Notes: generated by a model from the letters alone, not told the origin. DNA of 64,000 nt from Prochlorococcus marinus XMU1419 (GCF_017695955.1 NZ_JAAORO010000002.1:310001-374000); one strand, 5' to 3'. Positions 1-8,798 are shown, counted from the stretch's first letter. Translations and numbers: made by a program.

Positions 1-160
1 ATGCTTTTCTGTATATTCTAGAAAAATTAATTAATTCTTAAATAAAATAAATTGATCATTTCCTAATTGCATTAGAAATTTCTCTCATAAAAAACATAAT
101 GTAAAGAAATTTGCCTTTTACATATATTTGTTTAAATTTTAAATAGTGATCAATACAATC

Positions 161-310
161 ATGAAAAATATTTCATTAAAGGAAAATATTGGTTTTAACA
201 AAAAAAAGGATATAAATGATCATGAATTATTCTCTTTAAAAATCACAGATAGTTTATATAAAAAGGATATTGGGAAATTTCTTGAGACCCTCTCCTCTCA
301 CTTTATTTAG
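161..310 (+). CDS. Small hypothetical protein, 49 aa
   Basis: An ATG-initiated frame of 49 residues, lysine-rich and hydrophilic, with no membrane segment or motif I recognise. It lies alone upstream of the DUF3303 gene, and no clear ribosome binding site precedes it. Base composition is as AT-rich as the surrounding intergenic DNA, so a chance frame is possible. No function is proposed. Confidence 0.35.
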   Translation: MKNISLKENIGFNKKKDINDHELFSLKITDSLYKKDIGKFLETLSSHFI

Positions 311-400
311 AAAAATATTTTTTCTAATCTTCAAATTCAAACAGTACTATTAATAAATAACAATTTGAGCGATAATAGGTAAAATTTTAAGAATACTCCA

Positions 401-718
401 ATGCAATTATTTCTTGCTGACTGCCAATTCCCAGACATTGAGAATCAAGTAAAAGCTTATCAATTATTTGTGGAGGCCTGGGAAAACGGTGAAATTGCTA
501 AATCAGATAAAACAGACAACTTTGAGATGTTATTTAGAGTGCATGCTCCAGGGGAAGGTAGAGTAGTTTGTTTATGTAAGGCACATAGTGATAAAGAAAT
601 ATTTGCGCATTTTGCTCCATGGAGAGCGAAATTTGGCATTCATATGGAATTTACGCCTGTAATAAGTTGTCAAAATGTTGTTGATTACCATAAAGATTTA
701 TTTAAAACTTTAGGGTAA
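401..718 (+). CDS. DUF3303-family protein, 105 aa
   Basis: A compact protein whose middle (about residues 45-90) has the pattern of the DUF3303 family: a strand with FRVHAPGEGRVVCL, a helix containing FAHFAPWRAKFG, then a strand with MEFTPVIS. The fold is expected to be a small ferredoxin-like alpha/beta domain. The length is normal for the family, and these proteins are common in cyanobacteria without a known biochemical role. It starts at an ATG just after the start of the belt of small genes. The family assignment is from pattern recognition. Function is unknown. Confidence 0.8.
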   Translation: MQLFLADCQFPDIENQVKAYQLFVEAWENGEIAKSDKTDNFEMLFRVHAPGEGRVVCLCKAHSDKEIFAHFAPWRAKFGIHMEFTPVISCQNVVDYHKDLFKTLG

Positions 719-741
719 TTAGCTTAGATCTCAAAATTATC

Positions 742-918
742 GTGATTAAACCTTTTCCTAATCTCCTCTCTAAAAGAAATAGCAACTTATTATCTTCTAA
801 AAATAGTCCCAAAGAAGATGAAAAAGTTAAATCTAAACCATTAATAATATTTGGTTTTGTAATCTCTTTAACATCCATATTTTTACTTTTATTTACCATT
901 AATAATAAATTTGGATGA
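742..918 (+). CDS. Small single-span membrane protein, 58 aa
   Basis: A GTG-initiated frame: a basic, serine-rich N-terminal half followed by one hydrophobic segment (about residues 34-53, IIFGFVISLTSIFLLLF) and a short polar tail. The opposite strand is also open here, but its translation is not protein-like, so I prefer this strand. The architecture matches the other single-span microproteins nearby. No ATG is available in frame. Function is unknown. Confidence 0.4.
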   Translation: MIKPFPNLLSKRNSNLLSSKNSPKEDEKVKSKPLIIFGFVISLTSIFLLLFTINNKFG

Positions 919-987
919 TATATGAGTAATTAGGACTATTACCTGGGAACAAATATGTTCTATTATTAATTTAAAAATAATTACTAT

Positions 988-1104
988 ATGGCATTTAATG
1001 AAGGTGGAATGGCTTCAGGTCTTCTTATTATCGCAGTATCAATAGTTTTTGCTGCAGGGTTTGGATTTTTAGTCTTGCATTTTGTCCCTGGAACACCTTT
1101 TTAG
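988..1104 (+). CDS. Micro-membrane protein, 38 aa
   Basis: ATG-initiated 38-residue protein with a glycine-rich start (MAFNEGG), one transmembrane helix from about residue 9 to 31 and a short C-terminus ending PGTPF. Size and shape resemble the low-molecular-weight subunits of photosystems or cytochrome b6f, but the sequence is not one I can assign to psb, psa or pet. The uninterrupted helix and sensible ends argue for a real gene. Its function could be tested only by homology or proteomics. Confidence 0.55.
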   Translation: MAFNEGGMASGLLIIAVSIVFAAGFGFLVLHFVPGTPF

Positions 1105-1138
1105 GGGTTATCCAACTGAATATAATTTACTAAATCTC

Positions 1139-1309
1139 TTAAACATTAACAGTTTCTAAATCCTGCATTTGGTTATCATCAAGATTAGAATTATTTTTTA
1201 AACGATAGGCATAAAATAAAGTTCCAAAAGCTATGGTACTAGAGACAAAAATTCCTGATATGAGTATCAAGGCAAAAAGACCTCCTATTAGTCCACCTTT
1301 TAATCTCAT
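1139..1309 (-). CDS. Small membrane protein, 56 aa
   Basis: I place the start at the internal ATG that gives MRLKGG followed by a glycine-rich transmembrane helix (about residues 6-32) and a polar tail rich in Asn, Asp and Gln. The frame stays open upstream to 1432, which would add 41 residues including a second hydrophobic stretch. That extension is Ile/Leu/Lys-rich like untranslated AT-rich DNA, so it is doubtful. No function can be assigned. It reads away from the 45-residue gene beyond the terminator at 1465-1489. Confidence 0.5.
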   Translation of the reverse strand: MRLKGGLIGGLFALILISGIFVSSTIAFGTLFYAYRLKNNSNLDDNQMQDLETVNV

Positions 1310-1464
1310 CAAATTTGATTTAATTAAAAGTATTGATAAAATAACAATAGTAGCTTTTAGAGAAGAGATTTTCAAAAAAGTAAATGGGTAAAAAGGATTA
1401 AACAACATTTTTTTAGCAGAATATAATCTCAATACATACTAAAAATAAATTTTAAAAACCGCAT

Positions 1465-1489
1465 AAAAAAAAGACTCAAATGAGTCTTT
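1465..1489 (-). terminator. Rho-independent terminator
   Basis: Stem AAAGACTC / GAGTCTTT with a 4-nt loop, followed on the minus strand by a run of T. It lies just downstream of the minus-strand 45-residue gene and is correctly oriented to end that transcript. On the plus strand the 3' side has only a short T run, so the minus direction is preferred. Confidence 0.75.
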
Positions 1490-1515
1490 ATAAAATCTAA
1501 ATTAATTTTGATGAT

Positions 1516-1653
1516 TTATGCATCAGGGTCAAAATTCTTTAGGTTAGGACCAGCAACTAGACCAACAAGACCAAAAAGGACTAAAGAACCAATTCCAAAG
1601 CCTGCTGCCCAAGGATTGAAACCACCTAAAGCAAAAGAAGCTAATAAATTCAT
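1516..1653 (-). CDS. Micro-membrane protein, 45 aa
   Basis: ATG-initiated 45-residue protein. It has an aromatic/glycine-rich N-terminus (MNLLASFALGGFNPWAAG), one glycine-rich transmembrane helix (about residues 18-36) and an acidic soluble tail ending NFDPDA. It has its own downstream terminator, which supports an independent transcript. It resembles the size class of small photosystem subunits but matches none I know. Function is unknown. Confidence 0.6.
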   Translation of the reverse strand: MNLLASFALGGFNPWAAGFGIGSLVLFGLVGLVAGPNLKNFDPDA

Positions 1654-1854
1654 GATTTAAAACATAATATCTCCGAGTAAGCATACAGATTTTTATGAAA
1701 AATATACCTATATTGAGACATTTCTTCGTAATTATGAGAATCTTTTAGCTATCTCTTTAATTGAAATCCACAAAATTTTTATTTTTTGTTTTATTATCAA
1801 AAGAATTCCCTTTTTATTGGCCTACTTTAAGACGAATAAAACTGTTTTTTTCTA

Positions 1855-2235
1855 ATGACCTCCGACTACACTTTTATTTATGATGGAGAATGCCCATTCT
1901 GCAATCATTTTGCTGAGCTACTAGAAATCAAAAGCAACATAACTAAAATAAAAATTCTTGATGGTCGCAAAAATTTAACTCTAATAAAATCTCTTTTAGA
2001 TAAAGGTTATGACCTAGATAATGGAGCTATTCTCCTAAAAGATGAAGATATCTTTCATGGGGCAGATGCAATTAATACTATTTGCAAACAGATAAACAAT
2101 CCCTCGAGTAGTTTACTTTTGTTACTTTCTAGAGTGTTTAAATCAAATAAACGAACAAATGTGATATTTCCTTTACTAGTCAGAGCCAGAAGATTCGCAT
2201 TGATATCAAAAGGTATCTCAATATCTCTAGTTTAA
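1855..2235 (+). CDS. DCC-family (DUF393) thiol oxidoreductase-like protein
   Basis: The N-terminus reads FIYDGECPFCNHFAELL. This is the diagnostic D-x-x-C-P-x-C motif of the DCC/DUF393 (YuxK) family, a thioredoxin-fold group with a CxxC-like site (Cys14 and Cys17). The family usually has about 110-140 residues, as here. The later part (HGADAINTICKQ) fits the conserved HG-x-A-xx segment. Members are thought to act in thiol-disulfide exchange, but substrates are not known. The gene stands alone between small hypothetical genes. Confidence 0.85.
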   Translation: MTSDYTFIYDGECPFCNHFAELLEIKSNITKIKILDGRKNLTLIKSLLDKGYDLDNGAILLKDEDIFHGADAINTICKQINNPSSSLLLLLSRVFKSNKRTNVIFPLLVRARRFALISKGISISLV

Positions 2236-2342
2236 AAATAAAAACTTTATAAATAATAAATAACATATTTATAAGCTTCTGTATCAATAAATGATAATTT
2301 ATTATTTCTTAGCTAGAACTAGGAGGTAACAACAAATAGTAA

Positions 2343-2528
2343 ATGATAGAAAACTTCAATCCCTTTATTTCATTGGGCGGTGATAACCAAAAAGTTAATC
2401 ATATGGCTGAAGCAGCACTTGAAATGAATTTAACATGCAACGATTTAAAGAAGGATTTAAATTTAACCGATGGAGATGTAGTAGATATGTTACAACTAGT
2501 CATGGATAGGTTTAAAGATAGTAATTAA
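2343..2528 (+). CDS. Small hypothetical protein, 61 aa
   Basis: Soluble, acidic, 61 residues, predicted mostly helical (AEAALEMNLTCNDLKKDL, then DGDVVDMLQLVMDRF). This could be a small helix-turn-helix or helical-bundle domain. An unusually strong AGGAGG lies at 2321-2326, but it is 16 nt from the ATG, longer than the usual 5-10 nt. An in-frame stop at 2340-2342 fixes the upstream limit, so no earlier start is possible. Function is unknown. Confidence 0.6.
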   Translation: MIENFNPFISLGGDNQKVNHMAEAALEMNLTCNDLKKDLNLTDGDVVDMLQLVMDRFKDSN

Positions 2529-2573
2529 GTTTATATTTTTATCCATTAATAGCTATATATCAAATACTTTTTA

Positions 2574-2876
2574 ATGAAAACAGTACAAATTGAGTTTTCG
2601 AAATATGAATTAGTAAACTTTTTATGGTCTGAATTAATAGAAGATTACGGATTTGACAAAGCCAGAAAAATAGTTTCTCAAGCTATTGACTTACAAAAAA
2701 TGAATGGAACAAAAAATAATACTATGCCAATCATATTTTCAGGAACAGGAGGATTAGCTCTAATCCCTATACAAATTCTAGAAAAAGAAAACTTTAAAAT
2801 TAGTTTTAAAGATAACCAAGTTTTAATATTTAATCTAAAAAGAAAGTCATTTCAAATTTTAAATGAAGCACACTAA
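2574..2876 (+). CDS. Hypothetical protein, 100 aa
   Basis: ATG-initiated and soluble, with alternating helical (residues 10-45) and strand-like (50-95) regions, and the conserved-looking stretch SGTGGLALIPIQILE in the middle. No membrane segment or signal peptide is seen. It lies between the 61-residue protein and the metallo-beta-lactamase-fold gene on the same strand, with short gaps, so co-transcription is plausible. I do not recognise the family. Confidence 0.55.
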   Translation: MKTVQIEFSKYELVNFLWSELIEDYGFDKARKIVSQAIDLQKMNGTKNNTMPIIFSGTGGLALIPIQILEKENFKISFKDNQVLIFNLKRKSFQILNEAH

Positions 2877-2937
2877 TCTAAATTAGTAATTTCTCGATAA
2901 AGCCAAAATTACTTTATAGTCTAAATAAGACAATCTA

Positions 2938-3660
2938 ATGATAATGACTTTTGAAGCGACTTACCTTGGATCAAATGGTTGGTTTATAAAATTTAAAAAA
3001 ACTAATTTAATTATCGATCCTTGGCTCAAGGGAGATTTAATATTCCCACCAGGTGAATGGTTTTTTAAAGGATCATTAGAAAAAGAAATTTCAATAGATA
3101 AAAAAGTAGATATTATTTTATTAACACAAGGTTTACCTGATCACTGTCATGTTCCAACATTAGAAATGTTCAGAAAGGATATTCCTATAATTTGCCCTAA
3201 AAGTGCAGTTGAAACATTAGAAAAAATTGGTTTTAGTTCAATTAAAATGCTTAAGCCAACTGAAAAGACTAATCAATTTAATTTAAGTTTCGAAGCCACT
3301 GCTGGGGCTCCAGTTCCGCAAATAGAAAACGGATATATTGTTAAAGACGATCAAGATAATGGGTTTTATATAGAACCCCATGGCTATCTTGATGAAAATT
3401 TAAACAAACAAAATCTTGATGCTGTTATTACTCCTACAAAAAATTTAGACTTACCCCTAGTAGGTTCTTTTGTAAAAGGGGCTGATGTTATACCTAAATT
3501 GATTAACAAATTCAACCCAAAATTTATACTTTCAAGTACCGTGGGTGGAGATGCAAAATATTCAGGTTTTCTAAATAATTTTATTTCAGTTCAAAATTAC
3601 GAAGAGAAATTAAATTGTAATCTTGTAGATCTAAAGAGTATGCAATCTATTATGATTTAA
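2938..3660 (+). CDS. Metallo-beta-lactamase-fold protein with altered metal site
   Basis: The N-terminal part (TYLGSNGWFIKF...LIIDPWL) and overall layout match the UlaG-like branch of the metallo-beta-lactamase superfamily, about 240 residues. The superfamily metal motif, normally T-H-x-H-x-D-H, reads TQGLPDHCH here (about residues 63-71). The first two histidines are therefore replaced while Asp-His is kept. Catalysis by the usual di-metal centre is thus uncertain. Either a reduced site or a different substrate role is possible. The start is the ATG giving MIMTFEAT, and MTFEAT two codons later is equally possible. Confidence 0.75.
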   Translation: MIMTFEATYLGSNGWFIKFKKTNLIIDPWLKGDLIFPPGEWFFKGSLEKEISIDKKVDIILLTQGLPDHCHVPTLEMFRKDIPIICPKSAVETLEKIGFSSIKMLKPTEKTNQFNLSFEATAGAPVPQIENGYIVKDDQDNGFYIEPHGYLDENLNKQNLDAVITPTKNLDLPLVGSFVKGADVIPKLINKFNPKFILSSTVGGDAKYSGFLNNFISVQNYEEKLNCNLVDLKSMQSIMI

Positions 3661-3728
3661 TTGATTCAAAAAGATCTTTTCTTTAATAAAATCTTGAAAC
3701 TAAATCTATTTTAAAAGGAGTTCAAAAA

Positions 3729-4094
3729 ATTCATTCATTTTTTATTATCTCAATACTTTTATTAGCTTTAAATAGTAACTATGTATGCGAAAATTCTAAG
3801 CTTAATATTGTGATTAGAAATAATATTAATGGTGATTTTTCAATTATAAAAAAGATATCTGAGTTAAAGCCTGGGGCATTTATAAATATTAATTGGAATA
3901 AAAAAAAGCTTATGCTTCCTTACTCTCTTAGAAAAGACTATATTTCCTTTACAGATAATAAATGGGACTGGAGGTACCAATTAAATAAGGACGGATCGCC
4001 TGATATTAATAATCCTTATTTATACGAACTACTTCCCTCTGGAGAAGTTAAAGCACATTTTTGTCAATCAGAAGATAAAAGTTCTAACTTATAA
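3729..4094 (+). CDS. Putative secreted small protein, probable ATT start
   Basis: A conventional start (GTG at 3810) would give 94 residues. The same frame is open further upstream and encodes a good signal-peptide core (SFFIISILLLAL, then NSNYVCEN). There is no ATG, GTG or TTG in front of that segment, but an AAAGGAG ribosome binding site at 3714-3720 sits 8 nt before an ATT codon at 3729, and I use that as the start. The mature part is Trp/Tyr-rich (FTDNKWDWRYQLN) and ends KAHFCQSEDKS. If the ATT start is wrong, the protein is cytosolic and begins at 3810. Function is unknown. Confidence 0.5.
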   Translation: MHSFFIISILLLALNSNYVCENSKLNIVIRNNINGDFSIIKKISELKPGAFININWNKKKLMLPYSLRKDYISFTDNKWDWRYQLNKDGSPDINNPYLYELLPSGEVKAHFCQSEDKSSNL

Positions 4095-4144
4095 TTTTAA
4101 AATTAGCATTCTAGATTATTTAAGTTCTGGAGTTATTTGTAAAG

Positions 4145-6751
4145 ATGAACAATCCAAAAAATCAAAAGAGTATTTCAAGATATGTGAACCTTGAAGATTA
4201 CAAAGTTTTTGATTATGAAATACCAGAAATATTTTTGGACTTCGTAATTCAGAAAAATGCTGTTAATGTTACGACGAAACTAAAATTAATAAAAACAAAT
4301 AAAAACACCAGAGACATTATTCTTGATGGTACAGATATATTAATAAAAAAAATATTTATAGATGACTCACTACTAGAGGAGGGATGCTACAAACAGCAAA
4401 AAAATAACTTAAAAATTAAAAATATAAATAAAGATAATTTTTTATTAAAAATAGAAGGAATAATTAAACCGAAGGAAAATACATCCCTTTTAGGAATGTA
4501 TGAGAGCAATGGAATTATAACTACGCAATGCGAGGCAGAGGGATTTAGAAGGATAAGTTTTCACTCTGATAGACCTGATATCCTAAGCAAATACACCGTG
4601 AGAATTGAGGCAGACAAGAATGAATATCCTGTCTTACTTTCAAATGGTAACGTAGTTAAAGAAAATAATCTTACAAATAATCGACATGAAATAATTTGGG
4701 AAGACCCATATCCGAAACCCTCATATCTATTTGCATTGGTAGCAGGGAAACTTAATTGTGTAAAAGACAATTTCATAACAAAATCAAATAAAAAAGTAAA
4801 AATAAATATTTATGTTGAGTATGGCGATGAAAAATATGTTCAACATGCAATAAGTTCCTTACAGAAATCTATGAAATGGGACGAGGATAAATATAACCTT
4901 GAATACGATTTGTCATTGTTCAATATAGTTGCAATCAGACACTTTAATATGGGAGCAATGGAAAATAAAAGTCTCAATATTTTTAACTCAAAGCTAATAC
5001 TCGCTAATTCTGAAACAACAACTGATGAGGAATTAGAGAGAATAGAGGGTGTTATCGCCCATGAATACTTCCATAATTGGACGGGTAATAGAGTAACTTG
5101 TAGGGATTGGTTTCAATTATCTCTAAAAGAGGGTTTAACAGTATTCAGAGATCAACAATTCACAGCAGACCTTCATAATCATGAAATCAAGAGGCTTGAG
5201 GATGCAAAATTTCTTAGAAGAAATCAATTTAGAGAGGATTCTGGTCCAACATCGCACCCTGTAATGCCAGAAAAATATCAAGAGATAGATAATTTTTATA
5301 CGACAACGATATACGAAAAAGGATCAGAAATAATTAGAATGCTTAATAAGCTCGTAAAAGATGAAAATTTCTATAAAGGATTTAGTAATTACATCTCAAC
5401 ATATGATGGGAAGGCGGCAACAATAGACCAATTTGTCGATAAGATTTTAGAGAACAATAAGGAAATCGATCCTGAAGAATTTAAAGTCTGGTACAAGCAA
5501 AATGGCACGCCTAAAGTTAAACTCAAGAGAATCTGGGATCGCACAGACAAAAAACTTACAATTCAAGCCTCTCAAAGTAATCCAATAAAGAAGAACCTAT
5601 ATAATGATTTACCTCTAATAATTCCTATAAATCTTTCTATATTTTGCGATGAAAATAACGCAATAGAAAAAACAGTTGTTTTAAAAACAAAAAAACAAGA
5701 ATTTATTTTTAGGAATATAAGATCTAATCTCCAAATCCCTTTAGTAACTTATTTTCGCGAATTCTCTTCACCAGTTGAGTGGGAATCAGACACTTCATTG
5801 GATGAGAAATTTTTAATCTTAAAATATGAAAAAGATTTTTTTACACTAGCTAATACTGTAAACGTATTTTATAAAAAAATTATTTTATGCAGATTAGATG
5901 AAAACCCAAATCATAAAATTGAAAATAAATTAATAAGCACCTTAATATCATTTATAAAAAATGAAGATATTAATTTATCCCTTTTATCAGAATTACTAAG
6001 TATTCCAACATTTGCTGAAATTGAATCAGAGATGGAAAATTTAGACCCTTTAAAAATATATAAAACCATTGACGAATTAAATTATTTATTCGGTACCAAA
6101 TTAAAAAAAGAATTATATTTTAAGCTCCAAGAAATAGAGAAAAATCTAGATAAAGTTTGGCCAGAAGGTAAAAACGAAAGAAAACTAATCGAAACTATTT
6201 GGAAACTACTCTTACATAGTGGTGATGAAGAAATTAAAAGCAAAATAATTAATTATGTCCACAGTAATTCGATGACGCTAGCTAAAGCTGCTTTGAATTC
6301 TTTCAGTAGGATAAATTGTCCTGAAAGAAAAATTATTTCAAATATATTCTTCAACAAATGGAAAAATAATAGTGTCGTTTTAGATAGTTGGTTCTCATTC
6401 AATGCATCTATAGAAATAAATGAAAAAACAAACAGCATTGAAAAATTGTTTGAAAATAAGTTTTTTGATTCAAAATCACCAAACACTTTAAGAGCTATAT
6501 TAAATACTTTCGTAACAAGAAATAGTACTTTTCATGCCATCGATGGCTCTGGTTATAAATATATTGCAAAAAAGATAATTGACTTTGATAAATTAAATCC
6601 AATCATAATTTCACGTTTTGTGAAAGTATTTAGTAGATACAATTATTATTCAGATCCTTACAAAAGTAATATGCAAGAAACAATAAAACAGATTAAAAAA
6701 AATAAACTATCAACAAATACTAAAGAAGTATTAGATGCAATTATAGAATAA
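4145..6751 (+). CDS. pepN: Aminopeptidase N (M1 family)
   Basis: Zinc-dependent removal of N-terminal residues from peptides, a cytosolic role in peptide recycling. The exopeptidase motif GAMEN is at residues 270-274. The zinc site HEYFH is at 306-310 with the third ligand Glu329 in LKEG. The N-terminal beta domain and a long helical C-terminal domain follow the E. coli-type PepN layout, and 868 residues is the normal length. The ATG start is preceded by GTAAAG, a weak ribosome binding site. It is flanked by unrelated small genes, so it is probably transcribed alone. No key residue is missing. Confidence 0.97.
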   Translation: MNNPKNQKSISRYVNLEDYKVFDYEIPEIFLDFVIQKNAVNVTTKLKLIKTNKNTRDIILDGTDILIKKIFIDDSLLEEGCYKQQKNNLKIKNINKDNFLLKIEGIIKPKENTSLLGMYESNGIITTQCEAEGFRRISFHSDRPDILSKYTVRIEADKNEYPVLLSNGNVVKENNLTNNRHEIIWEDPYPKPSYLFALVAGKLNCVKDNFITKSNKKVKINIYVEYGDEKYVQHAISSLQKSMKWDEDKYNLEYDLSLFNIVAIRHFNMGAMENKSLNIFNSKLILANSETTTDEELERIEGVIAHEYFHNWTGNRVTCRDWFQLSLKEGLTVFRDQQFTADLHNHEIKRLEDAKFLRRNQFREDSGPTSHPVMPEKYQEIDNFYTTTIYEKGSEIIRMLNKLVKDENFYKGFSNYISTYDGKAATIDQFVDKILENNKEIDPEEFKVWYKQNGTPKVKLKRIWDRTDKKLTIQASQSNPIKKNLYNDLPLIIPINLSIFCDENNAIEKTVVLKTKKQEFIFRNIRSNLQIPLVTYFREFSSPVEWESDTSLDEKFLILKYEKDFFTLANTVNVFYKKIILCRLDENPNHKIENKLISTLISFIKNEDINLSLLSELLSIPTFAEIESEMENLDPLKIYKTIDELNYLFGTKLKKELYFKLQEIEKNLDKVWPEGKNERKLIETIWKLLLHSGDEEIKSKIINYVHSNSMTLAKAALNSFSRINCPERKIISNIFFNKWKNNSVVLDSWFSFNASIEINEKTNSIEKLFENKFFDSKSPNTLRAILNTFVTRNSTFHAIDGSGYKYIAKKIIDFDKLNPIIISRFVKVFSRYNYYSDPYKSNMQETIKQIKKNKLSTNTKEVLDAIIE

Positions 6752-6765
6752 TTTATTGATGATAT

Positions 6766-6987
6766 TTAACTAAATATAATAATTAAAATTGTAAATGTTA
6801 ATAATAAAATACATACAAGATACTTATTAATAAAAATATAATCAAATACATTTTCATTATTATCTTTATTCCACTTTTTATTGACGTATTCCTTAGTTAT
6901 AAATTTATTAGGTCTACCGCAATATAAACATATTGGAGAAGTTTTTAAAATTAAATTTTTACATTGGGGGCACTTTTTTTTTTCCAT
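6766..6987 (-). CDS. Zinc-ribbon protein with C-terminal membrane anchor, 73 aa
   Basis: The N-terminus holds a CPQC...CLYC pair (Cys7/Cys10 and Cys20/Cys23), a classic zinc-ribbon knuckle pair. A polar linker follows, then one hydrophobic C-terminal helix (about residues 53-72). The topology suggests a cytosolic zinc ribbon tethered to a membrane. The gene is convergent with pepN, 14 nt apart. A protein of similar architecture is encoded at 31182. Function is unknown. Confidence 0.7.
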   Translation of the reverse strand: MEKKKCPQCKNLILKTSPICLYCGRPNKFITKEYVNKKWNKDNNENVFDYIFINKYLVCILLLTFTILIIIFS

Positions 6988-7152
6988 AATTTAATCTTAC
7001 TGAATAAATCTGAAATCAGAAAAAATTCATATAATAATTAATTTAAATTTAATTTATTTTATTTTGAATAATTAAATATCATTGCAAAAACAAATTTGAT
7101 TCAAACTATCTAATAAAATTCAATATAATTAAAAATTAGTATTTAGTTTGAA

Positions 7153-7314
7153 ATGTTTGCTATTGCACTTGGAATGTCCCCTATCGAAAAAATCACTGTT
7201 GCAATATCTGCTTCAATTTTTATAATCGCTTTCACATGGGTCTCAATTAAAGGAGATTTAAGAAAACTTGCTAATGAACTGATTGAAGATAATGAAAATA
7301 ATCAGGATAATTAA
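7153..7314 (+). CDS. Micro-membrane protein, 53 aa
   Basis: ATG-initiated 53-residue protein: a short N-terminus (MFAIALGMSPIEK), one transmembrane helix (about residues 13-32) and an acidic amphipathic tail ending in Glu/Asn/Asp repeats. It is convergent with the next minus-strand gene. The family is not recognised. The charge pattern predicts the tail on the cytosolic or stromal side. Confidence 0.55.
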   Translation: MFAIALGMSPIEKITVAISASIFIIAFTWVSIKGDLRKLANELIEDNENNQDN

Positions 7315-7328
7315 AAAATCTTTTTAAC

Positions 7329-7571
7329 CTACTTTGTATGCAAACTAGGATAATCAATAATATGCCTAATTTCTTTTAGAGAAGAACCATAGATTTTTTC
7401 ACCATTTAAATGAACACCAATCCATTTTTCCTTTTGATTAAAAAAATTACCTTTAGTAGAATCCCTAAAGAGATAATCTTTAGAATCCAAATTTAAAGTT
7501 ATAGCCCAACCTTTATAATTTTCTATCATTGAGAAAGAGAGAACATACTCAAATAATACCCAGAGAAACAA
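7329..7571 (-). CDS. Hypothetical protein, possibly exported, 80 aa
   Basis: A frame starting at TTG with a hydrophobic N-terminus (FLWVLFEYVLSF) and a soluble part containing GWAITLNLDSKDYLF and GVHLNGEKIYGS. The frame is open further upstream to the purT stop codon, and the added residues (YFLCFCSLFLWVLF) lengthen the hydrophobic segment into a plausible signal peptide, but no ATG is present. It probably follows purT in one transcript. The start is uncertain and function unknown. Confidence 0.5.
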   Translation of the reverse strand: MFLWVLFEYVLSFSMIENYKGWAITLNLDSKDYLFRDSTKGNFFNQKEKWIGVHLNGEKIYGSSLKEIRHIIDYPSLHTK

Positions 7572-7622
7572 AGAACAAAAACAAAGGAAATAAGTATTTT
7601 TTTCGTTATTTTTATTTAATAT

Positions 7623-8798
7623 TTATTTAGTACTGACTTTTATTTTAAGAGCAGCTTGATCTGCATTTTTTCTAGCCAAATTAATGTCAGAATTTGATGA
7701 GAGAACAACACCCATTCTTCTGCCTTTTCTGGAAACTGGTTTGCCAAATATCAGCACTTTAGTCTTTTCAAATTCTAATGCTTCATTAAGGCCCTCATAA
7801 ATAGGATTTATACACTCTTGGTTAGAGAGAATAACTCTTGTTGCAGAGGGTTCTATTAGATCTATATACGGTATTGGTAAATTTAAAAAAGCCCTTAAAT
7901 GTAATTCGAATTCATTAATATTTTGACTAACTAATGTAACCATACCGGTGTCGTGTGGTCTTGGAGATAATTCTGAAAATATAACCTCACTTCCTTTAAT
8001 AAAAAACTCTACTCCGTATAATCCAGCTCCATTAAGATTATTTAATATTCTACTTGTCATTCTCTTAGCTTCAATAATTAAGGACTCCTTGATCTCTATA
8101 GGTTGCCAACTACATTGATAGTCTCCATTAGATTGCAGATGTCCAATTGGTAAACAAAAAATATTTTCACCACTTTCTTTTCTTACAGTTAAGAGGGTAA
8201 ACTCAAAATCAAAATTAATAAATTCTTCAATAATTACACCTTTAACCTTTCCTCTGGAATTTGCTTGCGCCTTTTGCCAGGCATTTTTTAAATCATTTTT
8301 TGTCTCAACCAAACTCTGTCCCTTTCCTGATGAGCTCATTAAAGGCTTTAGTAAAAGTGGGAATCCAATTTCATCTGCTTTTTTTTCTAAATGATCAAAT
8401 TCAAAAATATAATCAAATTTTGCAGTTTTTAGTTTTAAATCTCTAGATGCTAAGTCTCTAATTTTATCTCTATTCATTGTTATTTCTACAGTTCTGGCAT
8501 TTGGAACAATATTGAATCCTTCATCCTCTAGTTCTTTAAGGGCCTCAATTGAAAGTGCCTCTATTTCTGGGACAACATAGTCAGGATTAAATTCTTTTAT
8601 TACATTTTTTAAAATGTTTTTATCTCCCATATCAATTACCCTTGAATAATCAGCGACTTGCATTGCAGGTGCTTGTTCATATCGATCAATTGCAACAACT
8701 TCTAACCCTAATCTTTTAGATTCTATTGCTAATTCTTTTCCAAGCTCGCCACTACCAAGCAATAAAATTCTTTTTTTCGAAAATATTGAATCTTCCAT
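7623..8798 (-). CDS. purT: Formate-dependent GAR transformylase (PurT)
   Basis: ATP-grasp enzyme of the third step of purine synthesis. It joins formate to glycinamide ribonucleotide using ATP, independent of formyl-tetrahydrofolate. The N-terminal domain has the loop LLGSGELGKELAIE. The ATP-grasp part contains PLMSSSGKGQS (about residues 152-162) and VEFFIKGSEVIFSELSPRPHDTG, which bears the metal-binding Glu and Asn/Pro-Arg elements. The length of 391 is typical. It is preceded on the same strand, 11 nt away, by the 85-residue membrane protein gene, suggesting co-transcription. Confidence 0.96.
   Translation of the reverse strand: MEDSIFSKKRILLLGSGELGKELAIESKRLGLEVVAIDRYEQAPAMQVADYSRVIDMGDKNILKNVIKEFNPDYVVPEIEALSIEALKELEDEGFNIVPNARTVEITMNRDKIRDLASRDLKLKTAKFDYIFEFDHLEKKADEIGFPLLLKPLMSSSGKGQSLVETKNDLKNAWQKAQANSRGKVKGVIIEEFINFDFEFTLLTVRKESGENIFCLPIGHLQSNGDYQCSWQPIEIKESLIIEAKRMTSRILNNLNGAGLYGVEFFIKGSEVIFSELSPRPHDTGMVTLVSQNINEFELHLRAFLNLPIPYIDLIEPSATRVILSNQECINPIYEGLNEALEFEKTKVLIFGKPVSRKGRRMGVVLSSNSDINLARKNADQAALKIKVSTK

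Noticed and set aside
1-160. Any gene or regulatory element before the first small frame
   Set aside because: AT-rich sequence with no frame, palindrome or terminator I can support.
702-899. Minus-strand frame of 65 residues
   Set aside because: The plus strand gives a better membrane protein in the same place; the minus translation looks random.
2321-2343. AGGAGG as the working ribosome binding site of the 61-residue gene
   Set aside because: 16 nt spacing is too long and an in-frame stop blocks earlier starts; kept only as a note on that gene.
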